In this document: positions 12,339 through 24,938 of the stretch, one piece after another
Numbering within the stretch: the first letter of the stretch is position 1
Layout of the letters: the number at the start of each line of letters is the position of its first letter
DNA from: Abelmoschus esculentus
Lineage: Eukaryota; Streptophyta; Magnoliopsida; Malvales; Malvaceae
DNA length: 64,000 bases
Direction of reading: 5' to 3'
Assembly: GCA_035048815.1 (NCBI GenBank)
Contig: JAUCBN010000011.1
Location: 18,058,001-18,122,000, forward strand
Made by a program: the position numbers and the translations under genes
The notes under the pieces: generated by a model
Seen by the model: the letters and a program-made list of their open reading frames with translations, nothing else
The model's database searches: none
Told to the model about the DNA's origin: nothing

Positions 12339-12941
12339 CCTTTATGGAAAAGGTGGTGGTAAACGCAGATCTTTGATCTTTTTGTCGCACTAGAATCTTA
12401 TTGCGGTGCGACTATGGCATCATCTACTATGGCAGTATCGTTGGTAGTGTCTGCTGGTTCCTTTGCCTTAGATGTTTCATTAGTAGCTTCTTCAGGGGCT
12501 ATTGTTTCAAGGGTCTTACCTAGTGTTTGAGCAGGTATTTCAGGGTCTTTCAGTTGTAACCCACTTCTGGTAGATATGGATTTACATTGTTCATGAGGAC
12601 CAATTCTAGTGACTTCAGTTCACTAGGGAAACCTCCTATGGGTCTGCTTTTCATCTGTTGTGCCATTTGTCCTACTATGGTTTCCAAGATTTTAGAGCAG
12701 CTTCGTTATTCTACATTCTCATTTATGTTTTGTCCATGAAAGTATCGACTCTTTGGATGAACTTGTTGGTGTTTGCAATGTATGCACCAGTCTGAGCCAT
12801 AATGGTTTGTAATGTGTTCTCTAGAGTCTGGACGTCTGTTGTCTGCTGCGACATTTACTACTGAGCAAATCTATTGTTTTGCTGGAATCCCATAGATTGC
12901 ACTGGTTGATGTTGTGTGTTGAGTGCATTATTACGATTGCT

Positions 12942-14075
12942 CTATGAGAAATTAGGGTTCTTCATCCATGATGGGTTATAATTGTTGTACATATTGTTTT
13001 TATTAAAGTTTCCAACATAGAATGAAGATTTTGGATTGTGTGGGTATATGTTCGAGTCATGATTGTCACCACATGTCTCACAAAAAATGATGAATGCTTT
13101 TACTTCCCGAGCTTGGCTTGATTTATGCAGATCTTTGACCATGTTGGTTAAGGCTGATAGTTGTGCTAGGATAGAATCTACAAAATCAGAAGTTGTCATA
13201 CCTCGCCTATTTATGCTTCTTCGGGTGGTTGGGTATTGATAGTCATTCTTTGCCAATCTATCCAAAATTTCTAAACTCTCATGGGGTGGGCGGTCTAAGA
13301 GGGTGCCTTTGGCGGAAGCATCAAGCATCATTCTCGTAGGGGTGTTAACTGCATTATAGAAGATGGATACTTGGGTCCATTCAGGTAGACCATGCATGAG
13401 GCATTTTCTGTATAGTTCTCTGTATCATTCCCAAGCCTCATACATTGATTCGTCTTCGTCTTGCCTAAAGGATGCTATATCGTTTCTGAGTTTATCAGTC
13501 ATATTGGTGTAACTGAATATAGCAATGAAGCTTCGACATAGTTCTGTCCTTGAGTTTAATGATCCCAACGGAAGGTTGTTTAACCAAGATTTTGCCCTAT
13601 CCCTTAATGAATAGTGGAATAATTTTAGCTTAAGGATGCCGGCTTAGACTCCCAACAGCTTAAACGAGTTACAAATTTCTAGAAAGGATTTAAGATGATG
13701 TCGAGCATTTTCATTGACCGAACCCCCAAACTGGCCTAGGGTGTTGATCATGTTGAACATGACCGATTTTAATTCGAAGTGCTCTGCCTCTATGTTAGGC
13801 ATCACAACGGCAGGAGTTAACCCATCTAAATCTTCCTCTAAATAATTACAAACAGTTCGTGCGTGTTCCTATCTTGGAATATTTACTACATCAACAACTG
13901 CGAAAGCACCGCGGTTGTCTGCCGCGGCGGCATTCATACCTACGTTGTTTTGTTGGTTAGGTGCTACGTTTATTCTTTGGCGTGTCCTACGTTTCAGATC
14001 TCGTGTTGTTTTTTTATTTATTTTTGGATCGCAAAGGTATTGATCAATAGTCAGATTGGACCTGTTCATAAACAA
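12942..14075 (-). pseudogene. D gag, broken
   Basis: The frame opens at 14075 and passes through stops. The core retrotransposon Gag domain (about 13820-13400) has FELKSVMFNMINTLGQFGGS and KLFHYSLRDRAKSWL, which are family hallmarks. The C-terminal part (13397-12942) is open for 151 codons and includes a zinc-knuckle remnant, CETCGDNHDSNIYP, in which the last cysteine is changed to tyrosine. It ends in the conserved YNPSWMKNPNFS. Gag forms the particle shell and binds RNA. Sequence from 12942 down to 12340 is the decayed Gag-protease linker. Confidence 0.8.
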
Positions 14076-14173
14076 AACAAGTCTTGCAGGTTAAACTAGA
14101 ACTAAAACTAATTAAAATAAGTTAAAATAATTAAGAAGTTGTAGAAATAATTGGTAGTAAAATTGAGCGTCAG

Positions 14174-14191
14174 TCCCTTGCAACGACGCCA
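14174..14191 (-). other. D primer-binding site, tRNA-Asp type
   Basis: The + strand reads TCCCTTGCAACGACGCCA, which matches the 3' end of plant tRNA-Asp(GTC), TCCCCGGCAACGGCGCCA, at 15 of 18 positions. It lies four bases from the LTR end at 14196. Confidence 0.8.
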
Positions 14192-14195
14192 AATC

Positions 14196-14535
14196 TGATG
14201 GAGACTATGAAGTCCTATTACTTCCATCTTTGTTAGATTGTAGTATTTAAGATGTCGGTCCCACGAGGACTGAGTCGACTTTACTACTTCTTATGACTGT
14301 ACTAATGAAATTAAAAACACAAGTGAAAAAATTGAATTATAACTAAGATAATTATAAAAATATAAAATTAATTAACGAAATAATAAGATAAAGGCGAGAC
14401 TAGATTGAGTGTTTTGTAGAGGAGAATCCAGTTATGTTAAGTATCCACTTATTAATGCAATGGATTGAACTGCCGCCTCGGTGAATCGCACAAAGGATCA
14501 CCGCAACTGCCTAGGCGAGGTTATGCCTTGTCGAC
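14196..14535 (-). repeat. D 5' LTR, inner fragment
   Basis: Matches 7591-7940 of the D 3' LTR closely and stops at TTGTCGAC, where A2 begins. The continuation starts at 22161. Confidence 0.85.
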
Positions 14536-15801
14536 TGTAATTCCCGAATTCTGTCCGGGTTTGAATATAAAATAAGGCCACAAGTAAATATTCAATAAAA
14601 ATATAATAAATAATAATATGTAAATAAATATATACTAAAATAATAATAATAAAATAAAAATAAAAAAATAAAAAAAAACTGAATTGATGATGAGTTAAAA
14701 GATATTCGGTTACCATTAATTGGGAGTTAAAAGCGGTTTTGGATGGAACCGATTATGGGTTTTTTCAAGGGATAATTTCATTCAGTGAATAGGGGGTTCC
14801 ATTCAGCTTTCGATTTTTGGGGAGGTAAGAGGGTTGCTAATAAAAGTTCACAACCTAGGATTGCACCATGGAGGCATGCAACAATTTGGTGGCTCCCTAA
14901 CATGGAAACCGAAGAGAAATTAAAAAAAAGAGGGGAGCATTTGACAGCAATGGATTCGAGGCTACTCTCCACAAGGACCACAACAAAAAATGGAAGGTTA
15001 AGATGGAAGTAGTTACCATGTGAAGAAAAGGAGAAAACTGATGCGGAGGGGAAAGGAAGAAATGGTTTTCGGCCATTAGTCTCAGTGAATATTGATGGAG
15101 AAGAATGTAACTATATTTTAACCTATTACTACTGTAATATAGAGTAATATTTTTTTTTAAATTGAGTTGCGACAGTGCTTTTACATTTAAGTTTATTGTC
15201 ATGATTTTATTCAAGATAAAATTGGTTTTGTTTCTTTAGCTCTCAGTTCCATACTACTATGACATTCGGTAATAGAAAGACCTAGTTCGCCTTGTTTCTT
15301 TGACCTCTTGTCTTTTAAGTAATGTATTTAATTACTTAGTGTATTTGTATTTTTTTTTAAATTCATATGGTATATTTATTTGAAAACACTTAACTTTTAC
15401 TTAGTAAATTAAATTAGAGCTTTTTTTAGGATTAGTTACTTTAATTAAATAATTAATAGAGAGATAATTGTAGTAACGATGTCGTGTTAATCATATACCT
15501 CGAATACACTAAGCGGTCGGTATTTTAACGTACCATGACGTTGACCAAAATAGTGTACTTTGGTATCGCATTCGACGTATCATCGAAACCTAGAAATTGA
15601 TAAATAAATTTAGGATTAGACTTACATAAAATCAATTAGATAAATAATTAGCAACACTAATAGTATTATTAATATTGTTCGGTATCGAGATGGTAGTGTC
15701 CGAGCATTCAGACGTTATCATAATACACTTGGTGAAATTAATAATTTAGAAAGATTTAAATATTTAATAATACACATTTCGGTTTTAAAATGGTCGCGAC
15801 A
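14536..15801 (+). repeat. A2 5' LTR
   Basis: A 1266-bp LTR with canonical ends TGTAATTCCC and GTCGCGACA. It is the reverse complement of the A1 LTR family but shorter: it lacks a block of about 490 bp matching A1 positions near 475-960, and a further block near the other end. Confidence 0.8.
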
Positions 15802-15804
15802 ACT

Positions 15805-15822
15805 TGATGACTCCGCTAGGGA
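15805..15822 (+). other. A2 primer-binding site, tRNA-Arg type
   Basis: TGATGACTCCGCTAGGGA, three bases after the LTR, matches the tRNA-Arg(ACG) complement at 14 of 18 positions. All differences are transitions. Confidence 0.7.
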
Positions 15823-18800
15823 ATAAATTTTTGAGAGTCAGGCCTAATTATTAATTACACGTGGTATTTCGGTATTTTGAATATAGATATTAATTTAAAT
15901 TATTATTTCAAATAAATATCGTTCGGTAAGGATAATATTTTCATTTTGTGTGATATATCTGTCGTTCATGTATTAGCTCTCGACCCGAGCTTTTACCCTT
16001 GAGTGGGAGTTAGACATTGTCCGATGTGATGCTATCCAGCTCCGAGTTTTGGATTTATGTCTACTTTTGGTATACTAACCTTACGCATCGTAAGGTCTTC
16101 ACCTCCGTTGTAAGAGACCTATACTACCGAATCGATGTCTTATCGTCGCAATAGGCGGTAACGACAGTTCGAGAATCTAGAGTCTAGACCCAAACCCACA
16201 TGTGTAGAGTAGAAACCTACCCCTATTAGAGCCAGTCAGGGACCATAAGATAAGGCGGTATGCTGCCGAAATACCGGCAAATTAGGGTTTCTATGTTAAA
16301 CTACTCTCTGATTATTTTTACGTAACTTAAACCACTCTCTGGTTATTTTTACGCAACATAAATTGTTCTCTGGTTATTTTTCGCAATTTAATTTATTTTC
16401 ACTTAGATTATTAATTCACCATACTAATACTTTTTTGTGGTGTGTGTGAGAGTTCATATAGCATGGATTAGAGGTATCGATTCATGAGCTAGTTGTATAG
16501 ACAATGATCATAAACTAAAGGGTTTAATATACAAGTAGAAGATAACATGTCGAGATGGATCATATTCGATAAGACTCAGTACAAGATCAAAGTTAATGTT
16601 CGAGAAGACCAAGTACCAATCATACAATATTGTTTTAGAAGACTTCAAGCATAGTGCATATCTGTCAAAATTAAGGGTAATTTGAGAATTTTTGGATGTC
16701 AGCACGAAGAGTCATTAGATAAAGTATCTCAGTTATCATCAGGAGAATGGTTACAATATCAATAATAGGGGATACGAGGTTTTACTACACCGTTTCAGTA
16801 GGTGAAGAGAATTAGACTAATATTGGGATCAACATTTGTTCAAGCTTCAAGTAGGGTTTGGGGCAAGTGTAGATATAAATGAGACGCGATAATTAGAAGA
16901 CGAAGATAGTTAGGAAGTAGATATATGGAGGATTAACTAGGAACATTCATAGTGTTTTTGAAAACTCGAAAGAAAAATTACGAGTCTAGCATCGATGTTC
17001 AACTTTCTTGAATGAAGAGAGTTAGTAATTGAAGAGGACATCAGAAAGTACAACACGACATGCAGAAAATCAGTTTGCAAATATTTGAACTAGCATTTCA
17101 AGTGAAGGGCAACACGTTAAAAGTCAAGCCGAGATAGTTAACCAGATGATGTAAAGATAAAATCGAGGATCAACTTTAGAACCAAGTACAAAAAATGTCA
17201 TGTATATATGGGTTTTGCCTGATAAAGTGGAAGACTTGTCAATAGATTTTCATCAATATACTAATACAGTTGTCGAATCAAACTGAACGAGGTGATCAAC
17301 CAAGAAGCTCGAGCCATCTATCTTCTATCAACAAATTGGCTTATTCTTGTATTTGATTTTTTGGTTAGATGAGTGTTTTCTAATGACTAGCTCTTGAAAT
17401 CGATATCTCTTGCATTCGTGCATTGTAGAATAGATTTATATTTAAGTTTTTTTTACACAGTTCTATTAACATTTTTTTTATAATACCATTTCATTATTTT
17501 GACAAGTTGACATCTTCACATTACATTGCATAAATCATTTTGGGGATCAATAATTTATTATATTCATGCATATATTTATTTTATATTTCATATCATAACA
17601 TTATTATTTATCAACATTGCATTTTGAGAGGCGTAAATATGTTATGTTTTTGAAGACCGTTTGGGTAACATGAAAAAAGATCGGCAAGTCACAGAACCAA
17701 AATACAATTGTCATATAGCTCGGACCAGGGAGATCAAGAAAGTAAATCATCCAGATGACATACAAATACGAGAGATTGTAATGGAAATTCATCTTACACA
17801 AGGGTTCAGTTTGAAAGGACTCTTTTTGCAAAAAAATAAAAAAAGAGAAAAATTCAAAAAGAAGTCAAAAAGAGAAAAGTGGTAGAGTTTAATAATTGGA
17901 CATCTGTTGAAAATCCAAAAGATCAAAGTTTGAACTATGAAAGTAACAATAAAGTGTTCGATCATGATGCCGACAAATTGAGAAGACTTCAGACATTTGT
18001 TCACCCTAAACAATGTAAGTGGGGGCAATTTTTTTTGAGTCATGAAATTAATAATGCCAATTTGATGATGGAAACAAAGAAGATCAGACCAAACAGGGGG
18101 CAACCAAACGAGAAGTTACATTGATGCTTCGAAAGTCGAGAAATCAGCTCCAAAACAGAAGCAATGAAGAGCAAAGTTGATAGTAGAAGTGGGGTAGCTG
18201 AAGCTCACTCTGTTTTTTCTTGGTAAATGGTAGACAATCAAATCACAAGGGTCTGTCTGCATTTTTTACTATTACAAAGTAATACCCTGAATCATTCCAG
18301 TTGTTTTTGCCCGCGAGCATTGAAGGTCCTTTGTAAGGGAGACTATTTCAATTTATTTGTTCATGATGCTTGTTTCATATCTATATTTTTCTCAAGTGGC
18401 AAGCATTTCATATTCTTTGATTTTTAATTCTTTAATCCTTTGATTTTTTTATTATGAATTAATTTTTGATCACCCATACATATATGTATATATCATCACT
18501 AATATTTTTCTTTCAGGTCTTGAATACAATTTACAGGGTTGGCCTTAAATCAAATTTGAAGATCAACTTTGATAATATGACTCATTTCTACTTTATTTAG
18601 GCCAAAAGGAGAACATTAATGAGTGTTCAGGAATCACGGGAAAATCCAAACAAATTTTGAGTAAATTTCTTCTCAAGCATTGTTGACTAAGGTCTTTAAA
18701 TGAAGTAATAACCCCAAACACCATCCAACTAAAGGCCGTTTTTCTTCAAAGATATCCAAGTATGGGATGATATTTGGCATTCCTTGATCTCCCTTCTCAA

Positions 18801-20994
18801 AGAAAGAAAATAAAAAATATTATTTATTATCTCCTTTGAGCCTGATGTTGCTTTTCTTTTGATTTAACCCGAACCAAGGATCACCCCTATACTAGGGGCA
18901 AAAGAGAATGAAAATATGTTCGAAAGAGAAATATGTTTGGTTGTGATGTCTTGTGAATTAGGGGCATGAAATAAAGTGAAGTATAAAACCAAGGAAAGCC
19001 AGATGAGCGAGGAGGACCATTTTGAATCAACACAAAAAAAGAAAAAAGTAGAGAGTAAGAGCTTGTTTCTGAAGAGTCAAGTTCAAACTGTTGGCATTAA
19101 AGTTGAAGCAATTGATAAAAGAAAAATGAACAAAAAGTTCTGTGAGATATTTTGATGAGATGAACCACTATCAAAGAAGTGATGAAAAGGAAATGACCTC
19201 TAGGGTAAAAACCAAAAAAGGACAGTCTAGAGAGATCCACAAAGAAAAAAGAGAAAAGTAGTTCATTAGAGTATATCCAGATCAATGCAATAATGATCCT
19301 TGGTTTTACCACCCTTGAATAATTATTTGAGCCTATATATCCTTTATTTGATAGCCATGAAGCATAGCCCATATTATATGCCATAAAAGACCGTTTTGAC
19401 CATATGCGGATATTGGAACAAGGAGAGTTAGTCTTCAGAATACATCTCGCCTATCAGGGTTAACCTTTCTTCAAAAATTTTCAATCTTCTAATGCTTGAT
19501 TGAGATCAGAAAAGAGGGAAAGATTGGGTATGGTGAGTTAGTTAGGCGTATAACGCCACCTAAACGGGGTAGAACTAGAAAAATGAGAATGTTTCTCCTT
19601 AAGGTCTAATAAATTGGAAAAGGGTCACATTGGAGTTGATTTTTGCAAATTGGTTCGAAGGCTTTGTTGCACTTGATATTCAAAGACCTAATTTTGTTTG
19701 TCACGATAGTCAAAGTTTTTCAATGTTTTCAAAATTAGTAATTTTTTTAGCTTTTTTGTTTATCGTTTTAACAAGTATTTTTGTAGATAAATTGATTAGA
19801 TACAAGAAAAGCAAAGGATTTCATGGGAATTACTATGATGTACTAATCTTTTATATGTAAGCGGAACATGAGGTGGCTCGGAACGTGATTAATGGTGAAA
19901 AGTCGGATGAGGAACAAATAAAGCTCAAAGCGTAAAAATATTAGAGCAACAAAGATAAAACAAGTAAATTTAGGGTAAAGAGAGAATATTGACCATTATT
20001 TTGGACAAAATTTAGCCAGATCAATTCATCAAGTGTGAAAATTGTTACTTTTGAGATATCACAAGACAAAGAAGCTCTATAGGGAGAATATCAGAACGAG
20101 AAAACAAGATAATTATGCTCAAATTTGAGTAGGGCAAAGCGGCGAAAGAATGAAGCTTGCATGCTTGAAATGATGAATTCTTCAAAGCGGAGAATAAATC
20201 TTCTCAAAAATGGATATTCTCCTGTGTTCAAAAGTCGACAATACAAGAACAAAATTTATACGCTAAATTCATGGAAGACAAGAACAAGTGTCATTGAGAT
20301 CATGATAGACTTCATTTGTTGCAAAAAGAAAAAGAAAAGAAAATATTGAAAAAAGACAGGAAAAAGAAAAGAAAGAGAAAATCTAAAGTGAAAACCTGAA
20401 AAGGCGTTTTAAGATAAAAAAGAGATCCCAAAAATTGAACCTGAGTGTGGGATGAGTTACCACATCAGTCAAGGAATATATGCCAGGAGATAAAACAAGA
20501 AATTATGAGCTCTCTCTGAAGCTAAAAGTTTACCCAAGTGGTCTTTAATTAACATTCATGCATCATATGGTTAGACATTCACATGGTAAAACATGCTAAC
20601 TCATGCATTCAAAATATTTTTTGTTAATTCTAACAAGAATTTACAAGATCAACAAAGCAATCCAGATCAGGACAAACAAAGATCTCAGAGGAAAGAAATT
20701 TGAAATAAAAACATTTCAGAAGGTCGACAAAGACCAATTGTTTACCAGATGTACGAGGAAAGTCAAATGTAAAGAACAACCTCGAATTCCAAGATTTGTT
20801 TGAAGAAATTCAAATGAGAAGAACAACTTCAAACTTTGGAGGAGTCCAAATGAGAGGAACAACTCCAGATTCAATATGAAAAAACAACAACATCAATTTT
20901 CATGACTTGATACCCGTTTGAAGAATTTCGTAATAAGAAGAACAACTTCAGACTCTTTAATGGAGGTGGAGAATTTTGTAATAAGAAGAACATC
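15823..20994 (+). other. A2 interior, noncoding
   Basis: No retrotransposon protein motif is visible. Two adjacent Lys/Asn-rich open frames on the + strand (17661-17885 and 17879-18124) are the longest sense-strand candidates, with no recognised domain. They might be remains of a gag-like or leader protein, but I cannot support that. Homologous blocks in A1 run in reverse order, confirming shared ancestry. Confidence 0.5.
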
Positions 20995-21009
20995 TCCAAA
21001 TTTCATTGT

Positions 21010-21236
21010 TAAATCTTATGGGTCATCAATAAATCCTATGGGCATGATGTTAAATCCTCTGGGTCATCATTAAGTCCTCCAGGCCGTCACCTTCGGGAGT
21101 GATGATATCGTTTGCACAATCAAGGAGGCAATACAATCCTAAATCCTCCAGGTCATCAGTAAGTCCTCTGGGCATGATGTTAAATCCTCCGGGTCATCAA
21201 TAAGTCCTTTGGTCATGATGTTAAGTCCTTCGGACA
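21010..21236. repeat. Short tandem repeat of about 21 bp in A2
   Basis: Repeated phrases of the form AAATCCTCCGGGTCATCAAT and AAGTCCTTTGGTCATGATGTT alternate about ten times, interrupted near 21080-21140 by a 60-bp non-repeat insert. It lies between the noncoding interior and the longer-period array. Confidence 0.75.
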
Positions 21237-21599
21237 TATATCTCTGAAATGATGAGAACTTTTCAAGGATTATCAAAATAAAATGATGATGTGTTGAGAA
21301 TAAAAAAAATGAAAAAAATGAAAAAAAAAGAGATGAAAAAAGAGAAAGAAAAAAGATTTATGTTTTATGTAGGGGAGTAAAACCTTGAGCAAGATCAATC
21401 AGGTTAAAACAACAATGGATTCAAACGAAAATGTTCAATCTTGAACAAGGAAGCAATGACGATGACAAATGAAAAAAATAGTTTTTCAACTTAATCCATG
21501 TTGAATTCGTATTAATTGATGGTTTGTGTTTTTGCAGAGAAGAATTCAAGGTTCAAAAAGAATTCAAACAACCAATCAAAACAACAACAATTCAAGCTT

Positions 21600-22075
21600 T
21601 CATGGAATATGAGGAATTTCGTAATGAGAAGAATAGGCTCAAGTTCCATCACTTTTTGGTCTGGAGAATTTCATAATACGAAGAATAGATCTAGATTTCC
21701 CGGAGATGAGGAATTTTATAATGAGAAGAAAAACCTTAGTTTCCATCACTTGATAAGTTTGAACAAATTCATAATGAGAAGAACAACTTCAAACTTTGGA
21801 GAATTTCATAATAAGAACAACTTCAAATTCCATGGGATACAAAGAATTTCATAATGATAAAAATAGCTTCGTGTTCCATCACTTTTTGTCTGAAGAAATT
21901 CATAATGAGAAAAATAGCTTCAGACCCTAGAGAATTTCATAATGAGAAGAACAACTCCAGATTTTATGGGATACGAGGAATTTCATAATGAGAAGAACAA
22001 CCTCGGGTTCCATCACTTTTTGCTTGAAGAATTTCATAATGAGAAGAATAGCTTCAAGCTTTGTTAGCATAACAG
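21600..22075. repeat. Higher-order tandem repeat in A2 3' region
   Basis: Reverse-complement counterpart of the 134-bp array in A1, with about three and a half units built on the phrase TTCATAATGAGAAGAA and the subunit endings GGTTCCATCACTTTTTG and GGGATACGAGG. Further diverged units lie at 20790-20990. It ends just before the polypurine tract. Confidence 0.8.
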
Positions 22076-22160
22076 TGGTCAAGAAGTCTATATGAAATTC
22101 GTGTCTTTTCAGTCTTTGCTCGCCTCCCGATCCACAGTATTAAGCAAAGAGGGGAAACAC

Positions 22161-22349
22161 AATTCAACATTCCATAGTTTGACAGAGCATCCTTGTTTGT
22201 CTTCTTCTTTATCCCTAAGCGAAGAGAACTATTGAAACCCATGTCTTGATGATACCTCCCGGTGTGAATCAAGGGCGGACAACAATCAAACACATACGTC
22301 TTATTAGTTGCTAAAATCCTTGACGGATTAGTCAATGCCCATGAGTAAA
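22161..22349 (-). repeat. D 5' LTR, outer fragment
   Basis: Continues D's LTR from the point where A2 entered, matching 7941-8130. It stops abruptly at ATGAGTAAA, where G1 sequence begins. The remaining 820 bp of this LTR are not in the window. Confidence 0.8.
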
Positions 22350-23655
22350 AAGTGCGCAATTAGTGCAAGTGTACACGTCAAGTAATAATGTGATAAGTAA
22401 TTTATCAAGTATCGTCTCCTCAAGGATTGGTATACTTAATATGCTTCCTTCATTCCTCTTGCTTCTGTAAAATAAAAGTAAAAGCACAATTTAGTTGGAT
22501 ATTGAATTAACTAAATAAACTAAACTAACTAAGGTAATATCAAATATGAGAGAGAAGGTAGGATCCAGTTGTGTTGTATTGTGGATTTGGTTGATCTGCT
22601 TCTGTTCCAATGTAATTACACTGCACTGCCTTGACAGTATTGCAGATACTATCTCTGCAGCGACAATGTTCTCTGCCGCGACAATCCCTTGCTCTTGGGT
22701 AGATTTACCAAAGTTCGGCAAAGTATCCTTGTATGACTTTGCTTATCCCTAAGTCGAAACACTATTAAAGGTCAGTCCTTGATGATACCTCCCGACGTTA
22801 ATCAATTATAACCAACAACCAATCCCACACTTCTTTTAGCTACTGAAACTCTTAACCTATCCCTAGGCCGAATTAGTATTTTCTAATCAAGTCAAATATC
22901 GTACTTACTCCTTTCGTGAACCTAACTCTCCCGAGTCTAGATAAATAGATTACTCACAAACTTCTCTTCCGAGCTTAGATGCAAGAACAAAGAATGACAA
23001 AGAGTAAGCAAAATTTGATATTTTATTACATTGAAAACAAGAAACAAGATACAATCTCTTCTCACTAATACTCAACAACCTTCCCCTAAACCCTAAGAAA
23101 GCTTAAAACATGATGGAAAGAAGAAAAATAATGATTCCTAGGGTGAACTCTCTCAATTTGGCTCCCCTCTTCCCTTGGACAGCTATGCCTTCTATAGGCT
23201 TGGCCTAGGGAAAAACTTTCCTAAGTAGAATACAACTTGGAGTAGGGAACAAGTTATGTACATAGGTTAAATATTTCCAAGTTTAATTCTTCTAGAAGGC
23301 TTTCCCGTATGGCCTTGTCTTTGGGATTTCTTCAGGCTATTTAGCTTCGATCCTTGGCTTCTTGTCAACAACGTTCTCCTCATTTTTCTTTTCAGTTTAC
23401 ATGTCATATTTCTCTTTGTCCTCTACTGCCTCGACATCAGGTCCTGCCTCAGCCTCAGTTAGCTGCCGCGACAATACTTTTCCCTGCACAAACATAAAAA
23501 TGCAGTAAAGTATGCATTTTTTATAAATATTATCTTTAATAGCATAATCCCTAAATATATCATATTAAGTATATGCATTGGTTCAAGTAGGTGTAGAATT
23601 GATGATAAATGCCCATGAAAAGTGTAGAAAGTGATAGTGGGTTGAGCACTAATCA
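22350..23655 (-). repeat. G1 3' LTR
   Basis: Matches 31448-32756 throughout, including AATATGCTTCCTT and TCTCCCGAGTCTAGATAAAT. The canonical TGATG start seen in the other copy is missing here. The end, GCACTAATCA, directly precedes the polypurine tract at 23656-23672. Confidence 0.85.
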
Positions 23656-24669
23656 CACCCCCAAACTCGAACTATTGCTTATCCTCAAGCAATGCAAACC
23701 ATCGATTTGTCAAACTCTATTCTTTCTTGTTCTTATGTTTCCATCTATTCTCCCCACCATAATTATGTCCATTCTTTAGACTTAACCTTTCGGTTACTTA
23801 AGGGTGTACCTAGAAGACAAACTATAAGGTTTTTTGAGTGTGTGCGTTTTTGTGGACAAGTTTGATTAAGGGCCTTAGATAAACTCTAAGTTCATGACAA
23901 ATAGATTTGGATTAGTGTACTCTTCTTAAAACAACAATTTCTTGATCCAATTTCGGGCACCTCAAGGATTTTGTTTTCTTCTTCTTATTTTCTTATTTCT
24001 TTTGCTTTTTCTTTTAAGCATACTAGAGCCAGTTTTGGGTACCTCTAGCATGAAGAAGAGAATTTCCTAGAGCCGGTTATAAGAACCTCTAGTCACATTT
24101 TCAAAGATCTAAGTATTTATCACCTAAGTTCATTAAAAAAATTCCTATAGCCAAACAAGTCCCAAAAGTGTTTTTAAGTTCAACCTTATAGTAAACTTCT
24201 AAGTTTTTCTCTTTAAGTATCCTAGAATTAAGTTCTCAAAACAGAACCTAACTATGGTATGGAGAAGGATTTATATTACCTTAAAAGAATAAACTAAAAC
24301 AATACTGATGATGGGCAGTACAAGAGTATGTGAAACAATTTCAAGTAAAGTGTTGAACATAAAAATAAAAAATTTATCACTAAAAACTCCCTTTTCATGG
24401 CAAGGCCTCGGTAGTGGATTGCCGTGGCAGTGACTCTACACCCCCAAACTCAAACCAAGCATTGTCCTCAATGTTTCAATTAGGGGCAAGCAATAGGCAA
24501 CAAAATATTAAAAGGAAACAACCAATTATAAAGGCAGTATAAAAAATTATAAGGACTTAGAAGAGCTATCCTACACGATTAATTTTCTGGATCTTGTTGC
24601 CGATTGTTACGTCCTTGGTGATGGCGATGGATTTACTCATCTTGTTGGCTGAACTCTTGTTGGTGTCAC
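23656..24669 (-). other. G1 3' noncoding region with three-hairpin cassette
   Basis: After the polypurine tract (ACCCCCAAACTCGAAC on the + strand) comes noncoding DNA with three inverted repeats: CTTGA/TCAAG (23941-23945 and 23962-23966), CATACTAGAG/CTCTAGCATG (24019-24028 and 24043-24052, one G-U pair on the element strand) and CTAGAG/CTCTAG (24067-24072 and 24087-24092). The first starts 286 bp from the LTR. Confidence 0.7.
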
Positions 24670-24938
24670 TCATTGTATAGGAGCATTCACCTCTTCTTCT
24701 CCTTCATCTTCGATCTCCATTATATTAGTCCCTCCATCGTTCTTTGGATCTGCCCTGGCATTGTGAATTGATGGCTCGACAGCGTCTGAGCTTTGGTATA
24801 CATAGGCATCTATCTCTTCTGATAGACTGCCCATGATGATTGGGGATATTGGGGGAGTGCTGAAGACTTCCCTCCTCTTTGAAGGTCTTCTGCTGGAAGA
24901 TGATGCCGCGACAGAGTCTGTTGCCCTAGATGGGCCAG

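Larger units (their letters stand above)
14536..22160 (+). mobile_element. A2: Tat-lineage non-autonomous element without 3' LTR
   Basis: Same family as A1 but in the opposite orientation: 5' LTR (14536-15801), tRNA-Arg-type PBS (15805-15822), 6.3-kb noncoding interior with tandem repeats, and a polypurine tract at 22141-22157. The 3' LTR should follow, but D's LTR resumes within a few bases (AATTCAAC at 22161). The D sequence is continuous across the insertion (TTGTCGAC then AATTCAAC, as in 7935-7955), so only A2's 3' LTR and one target copy were lost. Confidence 0.8.
7591..22349 (-). mobile_element. D: Athila-type element lacking pol, split by A2
   Basis: On the - strand the order is a truncated 5' LTR (22161-22349 and 14196-14535), a tRNA-Asp PBS (14174-14191), gag (12942-14075), a decayed protease (11508-12338), an accessory ORF (9875-11381), hairpin cassette (9265-9417), polypurine tract, and 3' LTR (7591-8948). 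Only about 130 bp separate the protease region from the accessory ORF, so reverse transcriptase, RNase H and integrase are absent. The 5' LTR lacks the part matching about 8130-8948 where it abuts G1, so no target duplication can be recognised. Confidence 0.8.

Noticed and set aside
14785..15012. Open frames on both strands within 14785-15214
   Set aside because: Inside the A2 LTR, with no counterpart protein and no conservation in the A1 LTRs beyond the DNA similarity.
20995..22075. Possible CRISPR-like array of direct repeats
   Set aside because: The units are contiguous and diverged, without constant repeats and unique spacers, and lie in a plant retrotransposon.
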